Counted from the first letter of the stretch, positions 31,461 through 44,938 are shown. The stretch is DNA of 64,000 nucleotides from Oncomelania hupensis (GCA_036898135.1 CM072515.1:69679567-69743566), one strand, 5' to 3'. A program made the numbers and translations. Notes: generated by a model not told the origin, from the sequence alone.

Positions 31461-31994
31461 ATTGTTGCCGCAGTGAATCGGTCATGCCTACAAAGTCAAG
31501 ACAGGTTTTCAATGGGGCTTTCACTTTTCCCTTTATAGGTTAGAACAATCTACAGTGGCAAGATTGCTCATGACCCCAAGGGGTACTTCTCTGCATAACA
31601 ATAAGTAAATTAGTTAGCTATTCATTCCTTACAGGGTCCAGCGGACTACACAGAGCCAAATCAGAAGATTCACACAAAACGAGTCTAAACACTGGTCTAT
31701 TTCTCACCAAATCATGAATGTTTCATTGCCTGTGTAAGAAGGGGTACTGCTTACATTATCAAATAGGACAAACTGTCTTCCTAGACATTTGCGAAGTACA
31801 TGGGAATGAAAATGTCCAGGAGGGGGTTTCTTGTATGGATGGTAAAAAGAGAGTTGCTCCTCCTGAGAATGTGGAACATGGGCAATCATCTATACAATCT
31901 TGATGTTTTGAAAAAACAAAAAGGACAGCTGATAGCGCAGGCCATTGAACGTATGGACAGAGAAGCAGACAGGAAGTTTGAGGCAACAGAGTAC
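31461..31994. other. no confident gene; short W-like piece at 31600-31715
   Basis: TTCATTCCTTACAGGGTCC at 31624 and the following CACTGGTCTATTTCTCACCA match the short W form at 29290. Overlapping frames on both strands at 31718-32040 have no domain support. Confidence 0.45.
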
Positions 31995-32327
31995 CTGCCC
32001 CAATTTGCTTGTTGCCAGTCTTTTTTGCAGTGTCAGTAAAGTCTATGCACATGGACTCATCACTAGTTTCAGTGAACACGGTGGCTCCCATTCTGTAAAG
32101 CCTGGCTTGACTGTAGCTGGAATCAGGTTCATTTCTGTAAACCATGGCTAAGCTGTCATTTGATTCAGTGCCACTTGAATCATTGGATGGAATAAAGTCA
32201 CAATCCGATTTAGAGTGATTGTGCTGTCACAGACGTCATCAAACAAATCATCATGATCACTGTTATATCCGCTGCGGCAGTGCTCAGTGTTGGGAGTATT
32301 TGGCAGATCCACTAGGTTGTCAGATTC
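31995..32327 (-). pseudogene. exon-like acidic coding block (weak)
   Basis: The minus strand shows an acceptor-like CTGTTGACAG before GAATCTGAC and a donor GGGGCAG|GTACTC at the other end. The frame starting at the acceptor reads ESDNLVDLPNTPNTEH and continues open for ~60 codons. A second, shifted frame reads SDCDFIPSNDSSGTESNDS and stays open to the donor. The S/D-rich composition in adjoining frames suggests a coding exon with one frameshift, that is a damaged exon, rather than chance. No domain is recognised. Confidence 0.3.
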
Positions 32328-33463
32328 CTGTCAACAGATTATAATACTGTGTTACTGTACATTATTATTTTGAAACATGACTATTAGCGATGAGAAATTA
32401 TAGCAGGTTAATTAAATCAATAATTTTACCCGTCCGATTGACAGATCTAACAACTACAATTAACGGCTATTTTCATTAAAATGCATATCTAAATCAAAAG
32501 GCTACTTTCATTTAAATACATTTATCTAAATCAACAACAAACCAACAGAACAAATACAATTATGCTTTAAATCAAAATATAACTATGTGAATATTTATCA
32601 ATTTATTACAATGACAATAAATGCAATGTATCCCATTGTAGCACGCAGAATACATGCACAATGCCCGAAATGGCGAATAAAAATCCAACCCTGAATCCAA
32701 GGGACGTATAGATTTAGTTGTTTGGTTTTTACGGCCAGTATGTTTGTTATCCCTTGAGAAAAATACCAATATGATGGAAGATTACGATCCACCATTTCAT
32801 TGCTCGCTTGGTTCGAGTAGCAGACAAGGAAATCCAATAAGGGTTGTCTTTTTTTTGTTGTTGCAAACGCGCCTATGTCTGCTAAATGTAGTATACACAT
32901 TCCGTGTTCCCGATTGCGCACTGCAGTGCGTATTTGACCCCAAAATAAAGAAATGACGCAAAGTGGGGAGTCATTCTTGACGCACATGTGTGCTGGAAGC
33001 AGACGACATGTCTCGAGATCCAATATCGACAACTCCTACTGCGACAAGCACTAGGCCTACAGATGTTCGACATATGCCTGAAACATCCACTTATACTGAA
33101 CGCATGCATATTATGTCTTTCTACCCGTGACGACGTCCTTGTTAACTTTGCTATCTGTGGGGTGGGAGGGTGGGTGGGGTGGGGGTAATGGAGCTTGGGT
33201 TGGTGGTGTATGTAAACACTAGAAAAAGTAATCGTAATCAATAAAAGCCTAACAAAATTGATGTACACAGCTTATACTTCACATTTTGCTTTCGGAGTGC
33301 ACTTTCGTAGGACTGGTGTGCCATTATCTTAAACTACTTGGGGCTAACCTGAAACTTCATAGCTTGGCACTGTTTTCCATCTGGAGCTAAATCGATCCAT
33401 GTCAAAGTTCATTTGCCTTGTAGCGCTACACTCTAACAAGTAATGTCCTTTTACATTACTCAC
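32328..33463. other. no gene recognised
   Basis: AT-rich sequence with a G-rich run (33160-33190). A 144-codon minus frame at 32598-33032 has no recognised motif and no convincing start context. Confidence 0.35.
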
Positions 33464-33702
33464 ATGATCTGAGCCCTTATCAGGCATGGCAGACGATCCG
33501 AGCGACAGATGCCTGGGTGAAGTCCCTGAAATGAAGATGGTGGAGGTCTCTGGGGGTTAGACAACGACGATGAGGACAGCTGTGGAGGTGGATGTAGTTG
33601 CTGTTGCTGCTGAAATGGGTTAGGAGAGGGTTGAGGCGGAGGCTGGGGCAGGTTCTGCTGACCCTAGTATCTCTGCTGTTGCTGCTTTCGATTGTGCAGA
33701 GT
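33464..33702 (-). pseudogene. Gln/Pro-rich exon-like block with an in-frame TAG
   Basis: On the minus strand an acceptor-like GATAATGTTTCAG precedes the block and a strong donor CAT|GTGAGT ends it, giving 239 nt. One frame reads RKQQQQRY, then TAG, then GQQNLPQPPPQPSPNPFQQQ and further Q/P/S-rich residues to the donor. Because the Q/P composition continues after the stop, a CAG-to-TAG change in a formerly coding exon is likely. Alternatively it is a CAG/CCA-rich non-coding stretch. Such tracts are common in transcriptional co-regulators, but no family can be named. Confidence 0.3.
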
Positions 33703-33756
33703 CTGAAACATTATCCTTTTTAAGATCAAACTAGCTATTTAGGAATACATACATAC

Positions 33757-33895
<139 letters not shown>

Positions 33896-34226
33896 CATTT
33901 TTCCCTGTTTTCTTATCACATAAATGTGACATAAAAATTATATAATTAAAAAAAAAAAGGGTGCAGAATGATGCAAAAATAAACCAAGGCAACATTCTTA
34001 TATCCTTTTGTTGTAATGTATCCTTGGACTTAAAGAAAGAACACACACACTGACACAGACCGTGAACATGGATGGACCACTGAACAATGAAAAGTCATTA
34101 TATTTTTATCCAAAGTAATAGTCTGATTAAGCATTTGCAATAAATAATGATATTGCTACGTGGAATTAGGTCACGTCAAGCATATATTTCTCACTCCCAC
34201 TCTCAGCTCTGTTACGTCAGAGACGC

Positions 34227-34371
34227 GCACGATAGATCCGATCGTTTTGTTTTATGCAATAACAGTGTATTTACCTTTGATTTGATTTTGCGTTGTTGTT
34301 AGAAGCTTTGTATGATGTTAATAATTTTGTTGGTCAATATTATTGGAGAATTTTCTATAAAATTATTTTCA
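34227..34371 (-). repeat. dispersed repeat U, copy 2
   Basis: Reverse-complement match to 18362-18493 across CCTTTGATTTGATTTTGCGT and flanks. It lies in opposite orientation to copy 1. Confidence 0.6.
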
Positions 34372-34527
34372 CTACTCCAGTAAAAAAATGGTGCTGAATA
34401 GGCCTACATGTAAGTCTATTCTTTGCCGTTTTATGCATTTACGTGGAAGTGTTGCAACTTGCAATGTTGTCAATCAAAACATTTGCCAGAATCTCCTACA
34501 CTCTTGTTCCTAGCTAAAAGTACTTAC

Positions 34528-34672
34528 TTGCTCTGCAAATTTCATATTATTGACGGTAAATTGACGGTAAAAGTGAAGGTACAAGACTACTAATCCACCA
34601 CAGTTTGGGTTTTCTTTTGCCAAGTCGGTCTCGGGTCTGCACCAATTAATCTTCTTCACTTCGATTCGTCAG
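34528..34672 (-). other. exon-like block before a strong donor (weak)
   Basis: The minus frame reads EVKKINWCRPETDLAKENPN and continues to FAEQ, then the consensus donor CAA|GTAAGT at 34522-34527. It is open for ~48 codons after an in-frame TGA; no fitting acceptor was found upstream. It could be an exon of the same minus-strand gene as 33464-33702 and 31995-32327, or chance. Confidence 0.25.
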
Positions 34673-36172
34673 GTGCTACATATAGTCATTTTCAGTTTAA
34701 TATTTAATGAATCCTAAAAAATCCTAAGCTGAAAACTGATAACATAGGAAGAAATTAAAGTCCCAACAAGAAGAAGTTTTACTTACCACACTGTTGCCAA
34801 GTGTTTTTCATCTGTTTACAATGGCGCACTGACATATCTCGTGAAAATTCGTTGTCTCGTAGGCTAATCACGTCACGATGCAATCTGATTGGTCACGACA
34901 TATACACACGAAGAGAGAGGGGCCCTGGAGTCAAGCAGGAGTGTAAAAGTCCAGGCTCAAAGTGTGTAAGTTATACACAAACCAACGTGGCAGATTATGC
35001 TTTTAGACGACACCACTGTTTTTTTGCATGATTTCAACGACGGTCGGCTAAACAGGGGTGAAAAACGCTATTTTGACCAAAAAAATTCTGGCGACCGTCG
35101 TCACAAAAACTGACGACGTCGTCACAAATCAGCGGTCGACAGAACGTGTGACTTTTACCTGAGTTCGTCGACAGAAGTCGCAGTTAACATGTACACACAA
35201 ACACACACACACCCAAACACACACACACATACACATGAGAGCGCGCGTACTTGCACATACATACACATACACACAAACGAGCGCGCGCGCGTTCTTGAAC
35301 AAACATACACACATACAGAGAGTACATTCTCACAACTCATTGCACTAAGCTTCTCAAGGAGCTGGGACTAGGAAATCAGCCTTCGGAAGAAGAAAAAAGT
35401 CTGTAGTTGTTGTTTTTCCAACTAAAGAGTGTTGACGTCTTCCCTTGTGGTACTGTTGGGGCCTGTAAGTTTCAGCAGTGCGCTGAATACGTGCCACTCG
35501 TTTTCTGGCCTACAATCCTACTGTTACCGAACTATTCATTTATGTATATAAAGTCACGAAGCTCCGAGAATTTGCCATCTCATAACCTGTTTTGCCTTAA
35601 CGTCATGTATATCGTGATATGTGATCAATGGTTGTTGTTTCATTATTTTATGTACATGAACACATCCCTTCCAAACCTAAGGCGCGATGCCAGAACTTCT
35701 AGAGTTATAGGTTAGCATTGGTATTCGTATTGCCTGCGTCCAGGTTTTTTTTGGTCAGTGATCGGAGAAACCTCACCCCAATTCCCTCCCGACTGCAGTT
35801 AAAGGTTTCTCAGAAGTTAGAAAATATACGCAACACTGATAGAATTGAAAGAATGAAGAGAAATAAAAACACACTTATTGTTCAAAGCTGCGAATTTAAG
35901 ATTTATTACTAACAATTATTTTTTGTAAAAACGAGGACTGCTACAGACATTGTGCTTGTAGTTTGTGTACAGAGTGTGAGAACAACACTGGCTACATTCA
36001 AGCACTTAACAATACACTAACTCTCACAAATAAATGTAAATAAATTAATTAATTATTGTAACGACAAACAAACAAACAAAAAAGAAATTAAAAAAATCTG
36101 ATTGTTTAAAAATCACCAAATATTTGAAGAAGCGAGATCGTGTACAAAATACCAGAGAAATTTAGATTATGT
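34673..36172. other. no gene; (CA)n at 35195-35300, palindromic GACGACGTCGTC
   Basis: Several CGAC-rich inverted words (CTGGCGACCGTCGTCAC, TGACGACGTCGTCAC at 35110-35125). Frames at 35407-35715 and 35718-35912 have no domain support. Confidence 0.4.
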
Positions 36173-36182
36173 ACACATTTAT

Positions 36183-36686
36183 CACATCAGTCTACATTCC
36201 AAGGTAAGGCTGCTGCGCTCCCTTGTCATCTCCATCTTTCTATATGCTTGCGAAACATGGTTCTCACAGCAGATCTCCAACGAAGAATACAAAGCATGGA
36301 GATGAGGTGCTACAGAAGACTTCTGGGCATTTCCTAAACCCAGCACATCACCAATGACGAAGTCCGACAGACCATCACACCAGCCATTGGACAACACGAT
36401 GACCTTCTCACAATGGTGAAAAAACGGAAACTCCGATGGTATGGCCACGTCACCAGATCATCAGCTCTTGCAAAGACCATCCTGCAAAGCACAGTGCAAG
36501 GAGGTAGAAAGAAGAGGGAGACCGAAAAAGAGGTGGGAGGACAACATTCGAGAATGGACTGGTTTGACACTGAGCGAAACAATCAGGGTTGCTGAAGACA
36601 GGGAACGATGGAGTACGCTGGTTAAACGATCATCTGTGGTACCCCTACGACCTCCGAGTTATGGGATAGGACAGGGATAGGATAGG
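36183..36686 (+). mobile_element. 5'-truncated RTE-type LINE with 10-bp target-site duplication
   Basis: Begins at CATCAGTCTACATTCCAAGG and encodes the RTE C-terminus in two frames: LHLSICLRNM and MEMRCYRRLLGIS, then KKRKLRWYGHVTRSS and RPKKRWEDNIREWTG. A frameshift lies in the GGTAGAAAGAAGAGG stretch. It ends GGGATAGGACAGGGATAGGA. The host 10-mer ACACATTTAT is found at 36173-36182 and again at 36687-36696. Two filler bases separate the left duplication from the LINE. Confidence 0.88.
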
Positions 36687-36696
36687 ACACATTTAT

Positions 36697-36766
36697 TTAA
36701 ACCAAGAAGACCTCTACCGCCGTGTTTCCTTGTCATAAGTGAGAAGATTCTTAGAACCGATATACT
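36697..36766. other. short flank, nothing recognised
   Basis: Sequence between the LINE duplication and the candidate exon. Confidence 0.4.
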
Positions 36767-36916
36767 CTAGCAAAATAAACATAACAATCCGGCCGGCCTG
36801 TATTCCTCGAAAAGGCTATTCATAAAGTCCCCCGCTGTAGCAGTATCCGGATCATTTTGTTCTAGAACCACCGACGCAATCCCTGAGACAGAGGAACCTT
36901 CTTTCGGTCCTGCCAT
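36767..36916 (-). CDS. small ORF with strong start context, possible host first exon
   Basis: The minus strand has AAGAAAAATGGCAGG, a good animal start context, followed by MAGPKEGSSVSGIASVVLEQ and an acidic stretch ending EYRPAG, with a stop at 36767. It encodes 49 residues in total. If it is a first exon, the coding part would end before the stop at a GT; the only nearby candidate (TTAT|GTTTAT) is weak. The RTE insertion at 36183-36686 lies just downstream in the same gene direction and could have disrupted it. No family recognised. Confidence 0.28.
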   Translation of the reverse strand: MAGPKEGSSVSGIASVVLEQNDPDTATAGDFMNSLFEEYRPAGLLCLFC

Positions 36917-37770
36917 TTTTCTTTTACAATGAGCACGCAAACTCACTCGCTCGGTCAAGGACTTTTTTTTTCGGCAACACAATTTTTATAACGCAGTTCA
37001 AGAACGCAATTTGTTCAAGCGATGTTCTGGAGCGGGGTTTTTGTTTTTTTCATCACAAGATCTGCTGCTCATTAAAGAGATACGATCACAGATTTCTGAT
37101 AATGTGGCCTCGGTCATGTTGGTGCTTGCTGTTGTTAATTGTGGTGTTACGGTGGCGGGGACAGTAATGTTGGAAGTTGTTTTGGCTGTGATTTTGTCGT
37201 TGACATCGTCGTCGTAGTTGCTGTCATCATTGTTGGTTGTTATTGACGATGTTGATGTTGGTGCTATTGGATGTGATGTTGAGTATTTGACTCCCAACTC
37301 TCATACAGGAACCATTAAGAACACGGCAAAACCCTCTCAAAAAAAGGACGCTAAAGAAATGGTTTGCCTTTCAAAGCAGGCAGCATGTTGCAAATACACC
37401 GGATTGCCGGAACCTAGCGCCACAACACTCTCCTCAGGTCACTGCCACAAACCTGCATACAATACCTGCTGACTGTTCACCCCCAAAAGCAGAAGACGAA
37501 GGGTCAGGCGGGTAGAACATATGTCGTGTCGCCTTGTCCTGCAAAATCCAAGTGTTCAAGCACCCCTCCCCCACACCCCTCCACTCCCCACTCCTACCCC
37601 CACCCCTTAAGGATTCTGCATAGAGGGAGCCTCCCAAAGCCAGACTAACAACAAGGGGACAAACTCCGTAGCTCCAGCAGCCTCAAAGGAGACTATATCT
37701 CCCAAACCTGATCAGTCGCCTCCCACTGTCACAATAGTATTTTGAATTGAGCTGATAACTTGGTTTTCCG
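36917..37770. other. no gene recognised
   Basis: TTG/GTT-rich stretch at 37080-37290 that gives Thr- or Val-rich frames on opposite strands; no domain is seen. Confidence 0.35.
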
Positions 37771-37774
<4 letters not shown>

Positions 37775-37833
<59 letters not shown>

Positions 37834-38060
37834 TTGATGATAAACATGGTCATGATGTTCATGATAGCGATAGTAATGGAGGAGGTGGTGGTGCCGGTGG
37901 TGGTGGTGATGTCTGTACCACAATAATGATAATGATAATGATGACGACGATAATGATGATGACGACGATGATGACCGTCATTATCATCATCATCATTAAC
38001 ATCATCATCATTATCATCATCATTATCATCATCCTCGTCACCACCATCATCAACGTCATT
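37775..38060. repeat. (GAT)n / (ATC)n microsatellites
   Basis: GAT run at 37775-37832 and imperfect GAT then ATC runs at 37924-38060 that form a long inverted repeat. Confidence 0.9.
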
Positions 38061-38216
38061 ATTGTCATGAACTTTTTAAAAATTATTATTTTTATTATTA
38101 AATTATAAATTTATTTATTTATTCATTTTATAGGATGGCGGGTGCAGGAAATCATGTATATTTTGGTGCATGTTGATGTACTTAGCTTAATCGTGCGAGA
38201 GAGGAATTCAGTGCGC

Positions 38217-38450
38217 AAGGACTGTTGCAGCTTTAAAGAACTGTGGATTATATTATGCAGGCCTGCTTCTTACTGCATTATTAATTAAGGACTGTTGCAG
38301 ATTTTAAATAACTGTGGATTGTATTATATACTTCTTATTGCATGATTAAGGATTATTTTAAAAATCACCTTGAGGACTGTTGCAGCGTTCAAGAACTGTG
38401 GATTATATTATGTAGGTCTACTTCTTATTGCATCATTAAGGACTATGTTG
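38217..38450. repeat. 70-86-bp tandem repeat, three units
   Basis: Units start AGGACTGTTGCAG at 38218, 38288 and 38373 and contain GAACTGTGGATTATATTATG and CTTCTTACTGCAT. Confidence 0.85.
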
Positions 38451-40115
<1,665 letters not shown>

Positions 40116-40441
40116 TTTTTTTCCCACTTCCAAAATATAGGAGTATCAGAGACTGACATATATTTATAAATGCATAGTCTGATTTAATATTAATATTAAT
40201 GCTGATGAACCGTGGATGCCGAGACGTTGTAAGCATTTTCTTATCGTCAGTTGTATTATGCGCAAGACTTTTTGTTAAATTAACGTTTTTTTGGGGGGGG
40301 GTTAAACTCCACGTTTTCAAAACTCCAACTTTAATATTGTTTGAAAAGACCCCAGCACCTAGTATTCCTTTTTATTTATTTTTTTTCTCTTATAAATTCG
40401 CCGGAATCTTGTATGAGGTCTAGAAGAGCACTCAGCGGGCT

Positions 40442-40633
40442 CCGCTTTCTCTTGATTTAGTCGTGAATGGAAATACTATTAAACAGGTTAAAAGTCATAC
40501 ACTTTTAGGCGTATTCGTAGACAACAAACTCAGTTGGCATTCACATATTGAAAATCTTAGAAAAACTCTCTCAACAAAATTATTATTGTATACCTTTTGC
40601 TCTTTCCTATCTGGCGACATTTTAAGTTTTTGA
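40442..40633 (+). pseudogene. LINE RT thumb-region fragment (CR1/Jockey-like)
   Basis: A 63-codon frame reads LSLDLVVNGNTIKQVKSHT, then LLGVFVDNKLSWHSHIENL, then RKTLSTKLLLYTFCSFLSG. The order V-G..I..V....LGV.D..L.W..HI..L.K.LS is the block after the YADD box in CR1/Jockey-type LINEs. The rest of the RT is missing. The following 40640-40900 may be its 3' part but is not recognisable. Confidence 0.6.
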
Positions 40634-40912
40634 GGTGTGAATTAGATTGTGTATGTGTGTGGTGCTGATGGGGGGGGGGGGGGGGGAGGAGTGGAAGTAG
40701 GTAAAAGGTATTGGAGAGGGGGATGGAGTATATGTATTTAGATACATTAATATTTTTAGTAATTTCTTTAATTCTTACCATTGTTTAGGTTTGTGTTTGT
40801 TTAAAATCAATTTTATGTTAATTTTGTTTTGTTTTTTTTTATCTAAAAAACTAAGTAAGACAAGTCCATAGGACCTAATGCTATTATCCTATTAAAGGTT
40901 TGGACTTCTCCT
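40634..40912. other. no gene; G run at 40671-40688
   Basis: Poly-G and T-rich sequence; possibly 3' sequence of the LINE fragment. Confidence 0.35.
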
Positions 40913-41015
40913 TCAAGCTGGGTTAGGTGGACGCCTCGGACGGCTTGAGGTGGATCGTGTATCGACTAGCGCCTTGAGCAGCTCTCGAGTTGGAAAATCG
41001 CACTAAATAAATAAA
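40913..41015 (-). mobile_element. SINE-like repeat S, copy 2
   Basis: The reverse complement of this segment (GCGATTTTCCAACTCGAGAG, GCTGCTCAAGGCGCTAG, CAAGCCGTCCGAGGCGTCCA) matches 14795-14880. A/T-rich ATAAATAAA lies at its plus-strand right end. Confidence 0.6.
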
Positions 41016-41309
41016 GAGTTCGGTCAAAATCTCGAAGCACGTGGTTGCTGAGCCATACCTGTCCCTGGCCCTCAACAAAACATATATACGAGTCTATGCC
41101 TCAGAATATTTCGCTCAAAACGACAAGTTAAAAGGTTTGTAAAGGTTCGCTGGTAGGGTAGACCGGGGAGGATCCGGCCCCGGGGCACTTCGGTCACTTG
41201 CCTGTAATTTCTCAGTATTTTGGAATACCGTCCAACGTGTGACGTTCCTGCCCCCACCCTCCCCATCCAACCACACCATCCCCAAACCCTGTATTTTTCC
41301 TGTTTCTAT

Positions 41310-41379
<70 letters not shown>

Positions 41380-41665
41380 GTTTCACTTGTCAGTCGGCCG
41401 ACAGTTTAAATCTCTTTCTTCCCTTTTCTCTGTCTCTCGTTGTCTCTGTTTCTGTCTGTCTGTCTGTCTCTCTTTCTCTCCTATCTCCGTCCAAAGCTGA
41501 AGAGTATTAACATTTCTATTGGCGACGATTTCACCCCTCACTCCCCCCTCCCCCCCCCTCTGCTGTCAGAGAAGTTATAAAAGAAGCTGGATGATTTCCT
41601 GAAAGAAAAGATAAAATCAAGGCAGAATGTGTCAGTGGTAAGACGCTTTGTTTTTTATGTCAGCT

Positions 41666-41670
<5 letters not shown>
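41016..41670. repeat. (CT)n at 41312-41375 and CT/CTGT tracts
   Basis: CT microsatellite plus CTGT repeats at 41450-41480. There is no gene. Confidence 0.8.
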
Positions 41671-41751
<81 letters not shown>

Positions 41752-41775
41752 CAGGATGCTATACATACAGGATGC
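41671..41775. repeat. (AAT)n with CAGGATGCTATA stub
   Basis: About 26 AAT units followed by GCAGGATGCTATACATACAG. The junction matches the AAT insert in the LINE at 11492-11597. Confidence 0.85.
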
Positions 41776-42111
41776 AGGATGGTAGACAGGGGCTTGACCC
41801 ACAGTGATGGAGATGAAGGCCAGACATAAGACAGCTCCAGTGGTGTGAAAGATATTTTTAAACATTGTAACACTGTTGACAATTGTTGTAATATATGTGA
41901 TGAACGTAATTTTTTTTGTCTTATTGGTCGTCTTTTAATGTTTGCCTTACATTTATAAATTGGCCTAAGCCTAATGTGTTTCACTGCCTCAGTAGTAGTA
42001 GCGTTGGTGAAATTGAACACTGTAGCATGCCGCTGTTGTGCCACGCAATGAGGTTGTTTTTTTTACACACACGATCTGCGTGCAGCCAATTGTAAAGCAG
42101 ATTTAAACGTT

Positions 42112-43340
42112 TGTGACGAGAATACTATTTATAGACTCGAGGGGTATGAATGCACACATGTCAATTGGGGTGCTGGTTCGCGGCTAAACACTTCATTCAC
42201 TACACCTTCATGTCATGGGGATGTGGTTAGGCTTATCAAGGTGTATAATGTAGTAAAGAAACGGAAACTCCGATGGTATGGCCAAGTCATCAGAGCATCA
42301 GGCCTTGCAAAAACCATCCTCAAAGGCACGGTGCAAGGAGGCAGAAGAAGAGGGAGACAGAAAAAGAGGTAGGAGGACAACATTCGAGAATGGACTGGTT
42401 TGACACTGAACGAAGCCCATGAGGGCTGCTGAGAACTGAGAAAGATGGAGTATGCTGGTTAAACGATCATCTGTGGTGCCTCAACGACCTTTGAGTTACG
42501 GAATAGGATAGGATAGGATAGGATAGGTGTATAGTGAATCGGTGTTTGAGGCTTGGTCAGACGATAGCGTCGTAGAAAGCTTGTTAAATAAAAATTCTTT
42601 CACTTTTTTGCTTGTCGACAAAGATGCAAAATCCAAATTTTATTCATTTTATTTCTTCTTACGACTTTGTTTGTTAGAAACTATTGTTGATTCAGTGAAT
42701 GCCAATTGTTTTCCTGGCTATACAGTGTTTCGTCGACCTGCTGTAAAATTGACTGTTGCTGGCAGGCCTTCGGGTGGGTTGGTAAAAGAAGTCAAGGGTC
42801 AAACTGAGATTTTTTCTCTTGTTTTTATCATTGATAAAAGTGTGTTTGGTGTAGAAAAAGATGTTTTGTATGTGTGTGCGCATGCACCACCTGAAGGTTC
42901 GCGTTTTTATAATGTGGTTGATTGTGACCGGGATGGGATCGGAATGTTAGAAAACTGCATGTTATATGCCGCTCTTTTAGATAATGATTATTTTGTTTTG
43001 TTATCTGACGACGTCAACGCCCGTACGCAGAGAGTAACGACTCATTTAACGTGTTTGAAACCTCGAATAATGATGATGATGTACTAATTAGGAATGCTTA
43101 GGACTCTGTGTTGAACAGTTTTGATATGTGCACTGCCTTGGAATTGTGTATTTTGAACGGTATGTGTTCTGGCGGCATTGATAGACGCTTCACCTGTGAG
43201 ACTGGTGGCAGTGTCATTGATTATTTTTATTGGCTTCGAAACTGTTTGCCACTGTTTTTGATAACTGTGTTCCTACTGTCTGTGATAGAACTGAATCCGC
43301 TCATATATGCCTGTTGTTTTGTCAGTCGAATTCCATAGCT
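42112..43340 (+). pseudogene. LINE endonuclease domain, interrupted
   Basis: Before the RTE insert the frame reads CDENTIYRLEGYECTHVNW and ends VVRLIK; after it VYSESVFEAWSDDSVVESLL continues without loss of frame once one duplication copy is removed. Further on come RRPAVKL, GRPSGGLVKEV, DVLYVCAHAPPEGS, LLENCMLYAALL and LLSDDVNART. After a frameshift, ILNGMCSGGIDRRFTC and GGSVIDYF match the usual sequence following the GDxNAR box. The catalytic His region is not found, and frameshifts near 43050 and 43290 disable it. Confidence 0.7.
42249..42524 (+). mobile_element. RTE-type LINE 3' fragment inserted in the old LINE
   Basis: Starts about 42249 (GTAGTAAAGAAACGGAAACTCC) and encodes KKRKLRWYGQVIRASGLAK, with a TAG in RQKKR-stop. 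It ends in (GGATA)n at 42500-42524. The flanking 9-mer AGGTGTATA (42239-42247 and 42525-42533) is duplicated, and removing one copy restores the old LINE reading frame. Confidence 0.88.
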
Positions 43341-44033
43341 AAAAATAATAGATTTAAATTCAAATAAGATTTTATTGTTTGTTGATAAATATATATGGAA
43401 CCCTGATTTTTAAAAAGTGTTTTTTCGAAATATGTTTTTGACACCAGCGATTGCTGTTAAACTGGATAATGCTGTTGGTGTCATTGATACGGATGTAAAT
43501 GCTGCACTGTTTGTGTTTAATGAATGTTTAAAAGAATCTGCAGAGTGCATGAAGAGAGGAGTGTATGTGAATGAGAGGAGAAAGGTTGGTGAATGGCTTG
43601 AGGATGGCTGTAAATCTAGCAGACGACTTGAGCGTAGTTCATTAAACAAATTCCGTCGCACTTCGCGTGATGAAGATCGTGTATTGTTTTGTAAAAATAT
43701 GAGGAAATATAAGAACTTGCTTTTTCCTAAAAGGAAAATGTACAATTAGAAAATGATTGAAACTCTTAATTGCTTCTATTAACAACCAAAGAAATGTTTG
43801 GGACACTGTTCATAAAATTATTCCTAAACGTAAATTTGTTAGAAATAAGATTTCTGTTGATGAATGGTTTAAGCATTTCGAAACTCTGCTTGAGAAAGAA
43901 TATGTATTTGGTGATAATGTTCTCATTGATGATGAAGACAATTACGTGTATAATGATTTATTCCTTAATCGACCAATTAGGGCAGAACAGATGGCCGTGT
44001 TTGTGGTGAATTTTATAAAAATGTTCTACGGAA
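43341..44033 (+). pseudogene. LINE linker region between endonuclease and RT
   Basis: Frames at 43417-43749 (VGVIDTDVNAALFVFNECLK, then LERSSLNKFRRTSRDEDRVL) and 43757-44033 (NQRNVWDTVHKIIPKRKF, ISVDEWFKHFETLLEKEY, LNRPI). A basic, helical linker of this kind precedes RT in this LINE group, and VDEWFKHFE-L matches the usual DWFSHFK-type block. One frameshift near 43750. Confidence 0.65.
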
Positions 44034-44938
44034 TATCCTATCTTATCCTATCCTATCCTATCCCATAACTCGGAGGTCGTAGGTGCACCACAGATGATCG
44101 TTTAACCAGCGTACTGCATCTTTCCCTGTCCTCAGCAACCCTGATTGTTTCGCTCAATGTCAAACCAGTCCATTCTCGAATGTTGTCCTCCCACCTCTTT
44201 TTCGGTCTCCCTCTTCTTCTACCTCCTGGCACTGTGCCTTGCAGGATGGTCTTTGCAAGACCTGATGATCTGGTGACGTGGCCATACCATCGGAGTCTAC
44301 GTTTTTTCACCACTGAGAGCAGGTCATCGTGTTGTCCAATGGCTTGTGTATGGTCTGTCGGACTTCGTCGTTGGTGATGTGCTGGGTATAGGAAATGCCC
44401 AGAAGTCTTCTGTAGCACCTCATCTCCATGCTTTGTATTCTTTGTTGTAGATCTGCTGTGAGGGTCCATGTTTCGCAAACGTATAGGAAGATGGAGATGG
44501 CAAGGGAGCGCAGCAGTCTTACCTTGGAATTTCGGCTGATGGTCCTGCCTTTCCAAATTGGCTTCAGCTTCGTCAGGGCAGCAGTTGTTTGTGCGATGCT
44601 GGAGAGGATTTCCTGTCGGGACTCATTGTCTGATACAATGGGTCCTAAGTATTTGAAGCTATGCACTGTGTTGAGGGATTGGCCTTGGCTTTGATGTCTG
44701 TGTTGATGCCATTCGTGTTGTTGGTCATCATTTTTGTTCTTCTCTGCACTTATTTTCATTCCATAAGCTCTGGAGGTGGTGTCAAGCCTCTGTACCAGCT
44801 GCTCAAGTTCTTGTTCCTCTCCAGCCAATCCATCATTGTCATCCGCAAAACGAAGGTTGGATATTGCTCTACCCTTTTTGCTGACTGTGCCTTCGTGATC
44901 GGCCAGGGGCATCTGACAAGATGCGTTCTAGGAAGATG
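44034..44938 (-). mobile_element. RTE-type LINE fragment inserted antisense in the old LINE
   Basis: On the minus strand, from 44938, it reads RT palm with FADD (LRFADDNDGLAGEEQELEQL) then the C-terminal block and a (TATCC)n tail at 44034-44064. One frameshift near 44345. About 130 codons of the host LINE's RT fingers region are missing at this site, so the insertion was accompanied by or followed by a deletion. No target-site duplication is visible. Confidence 0.85.

Noticed and set aside
32598..33032. 144-codon minus-strand frame
   Set aside because: No recognised motif, poor start context, and flanked by AT-rich DNA; could not be tied to the neighbouring exon-like blocks.
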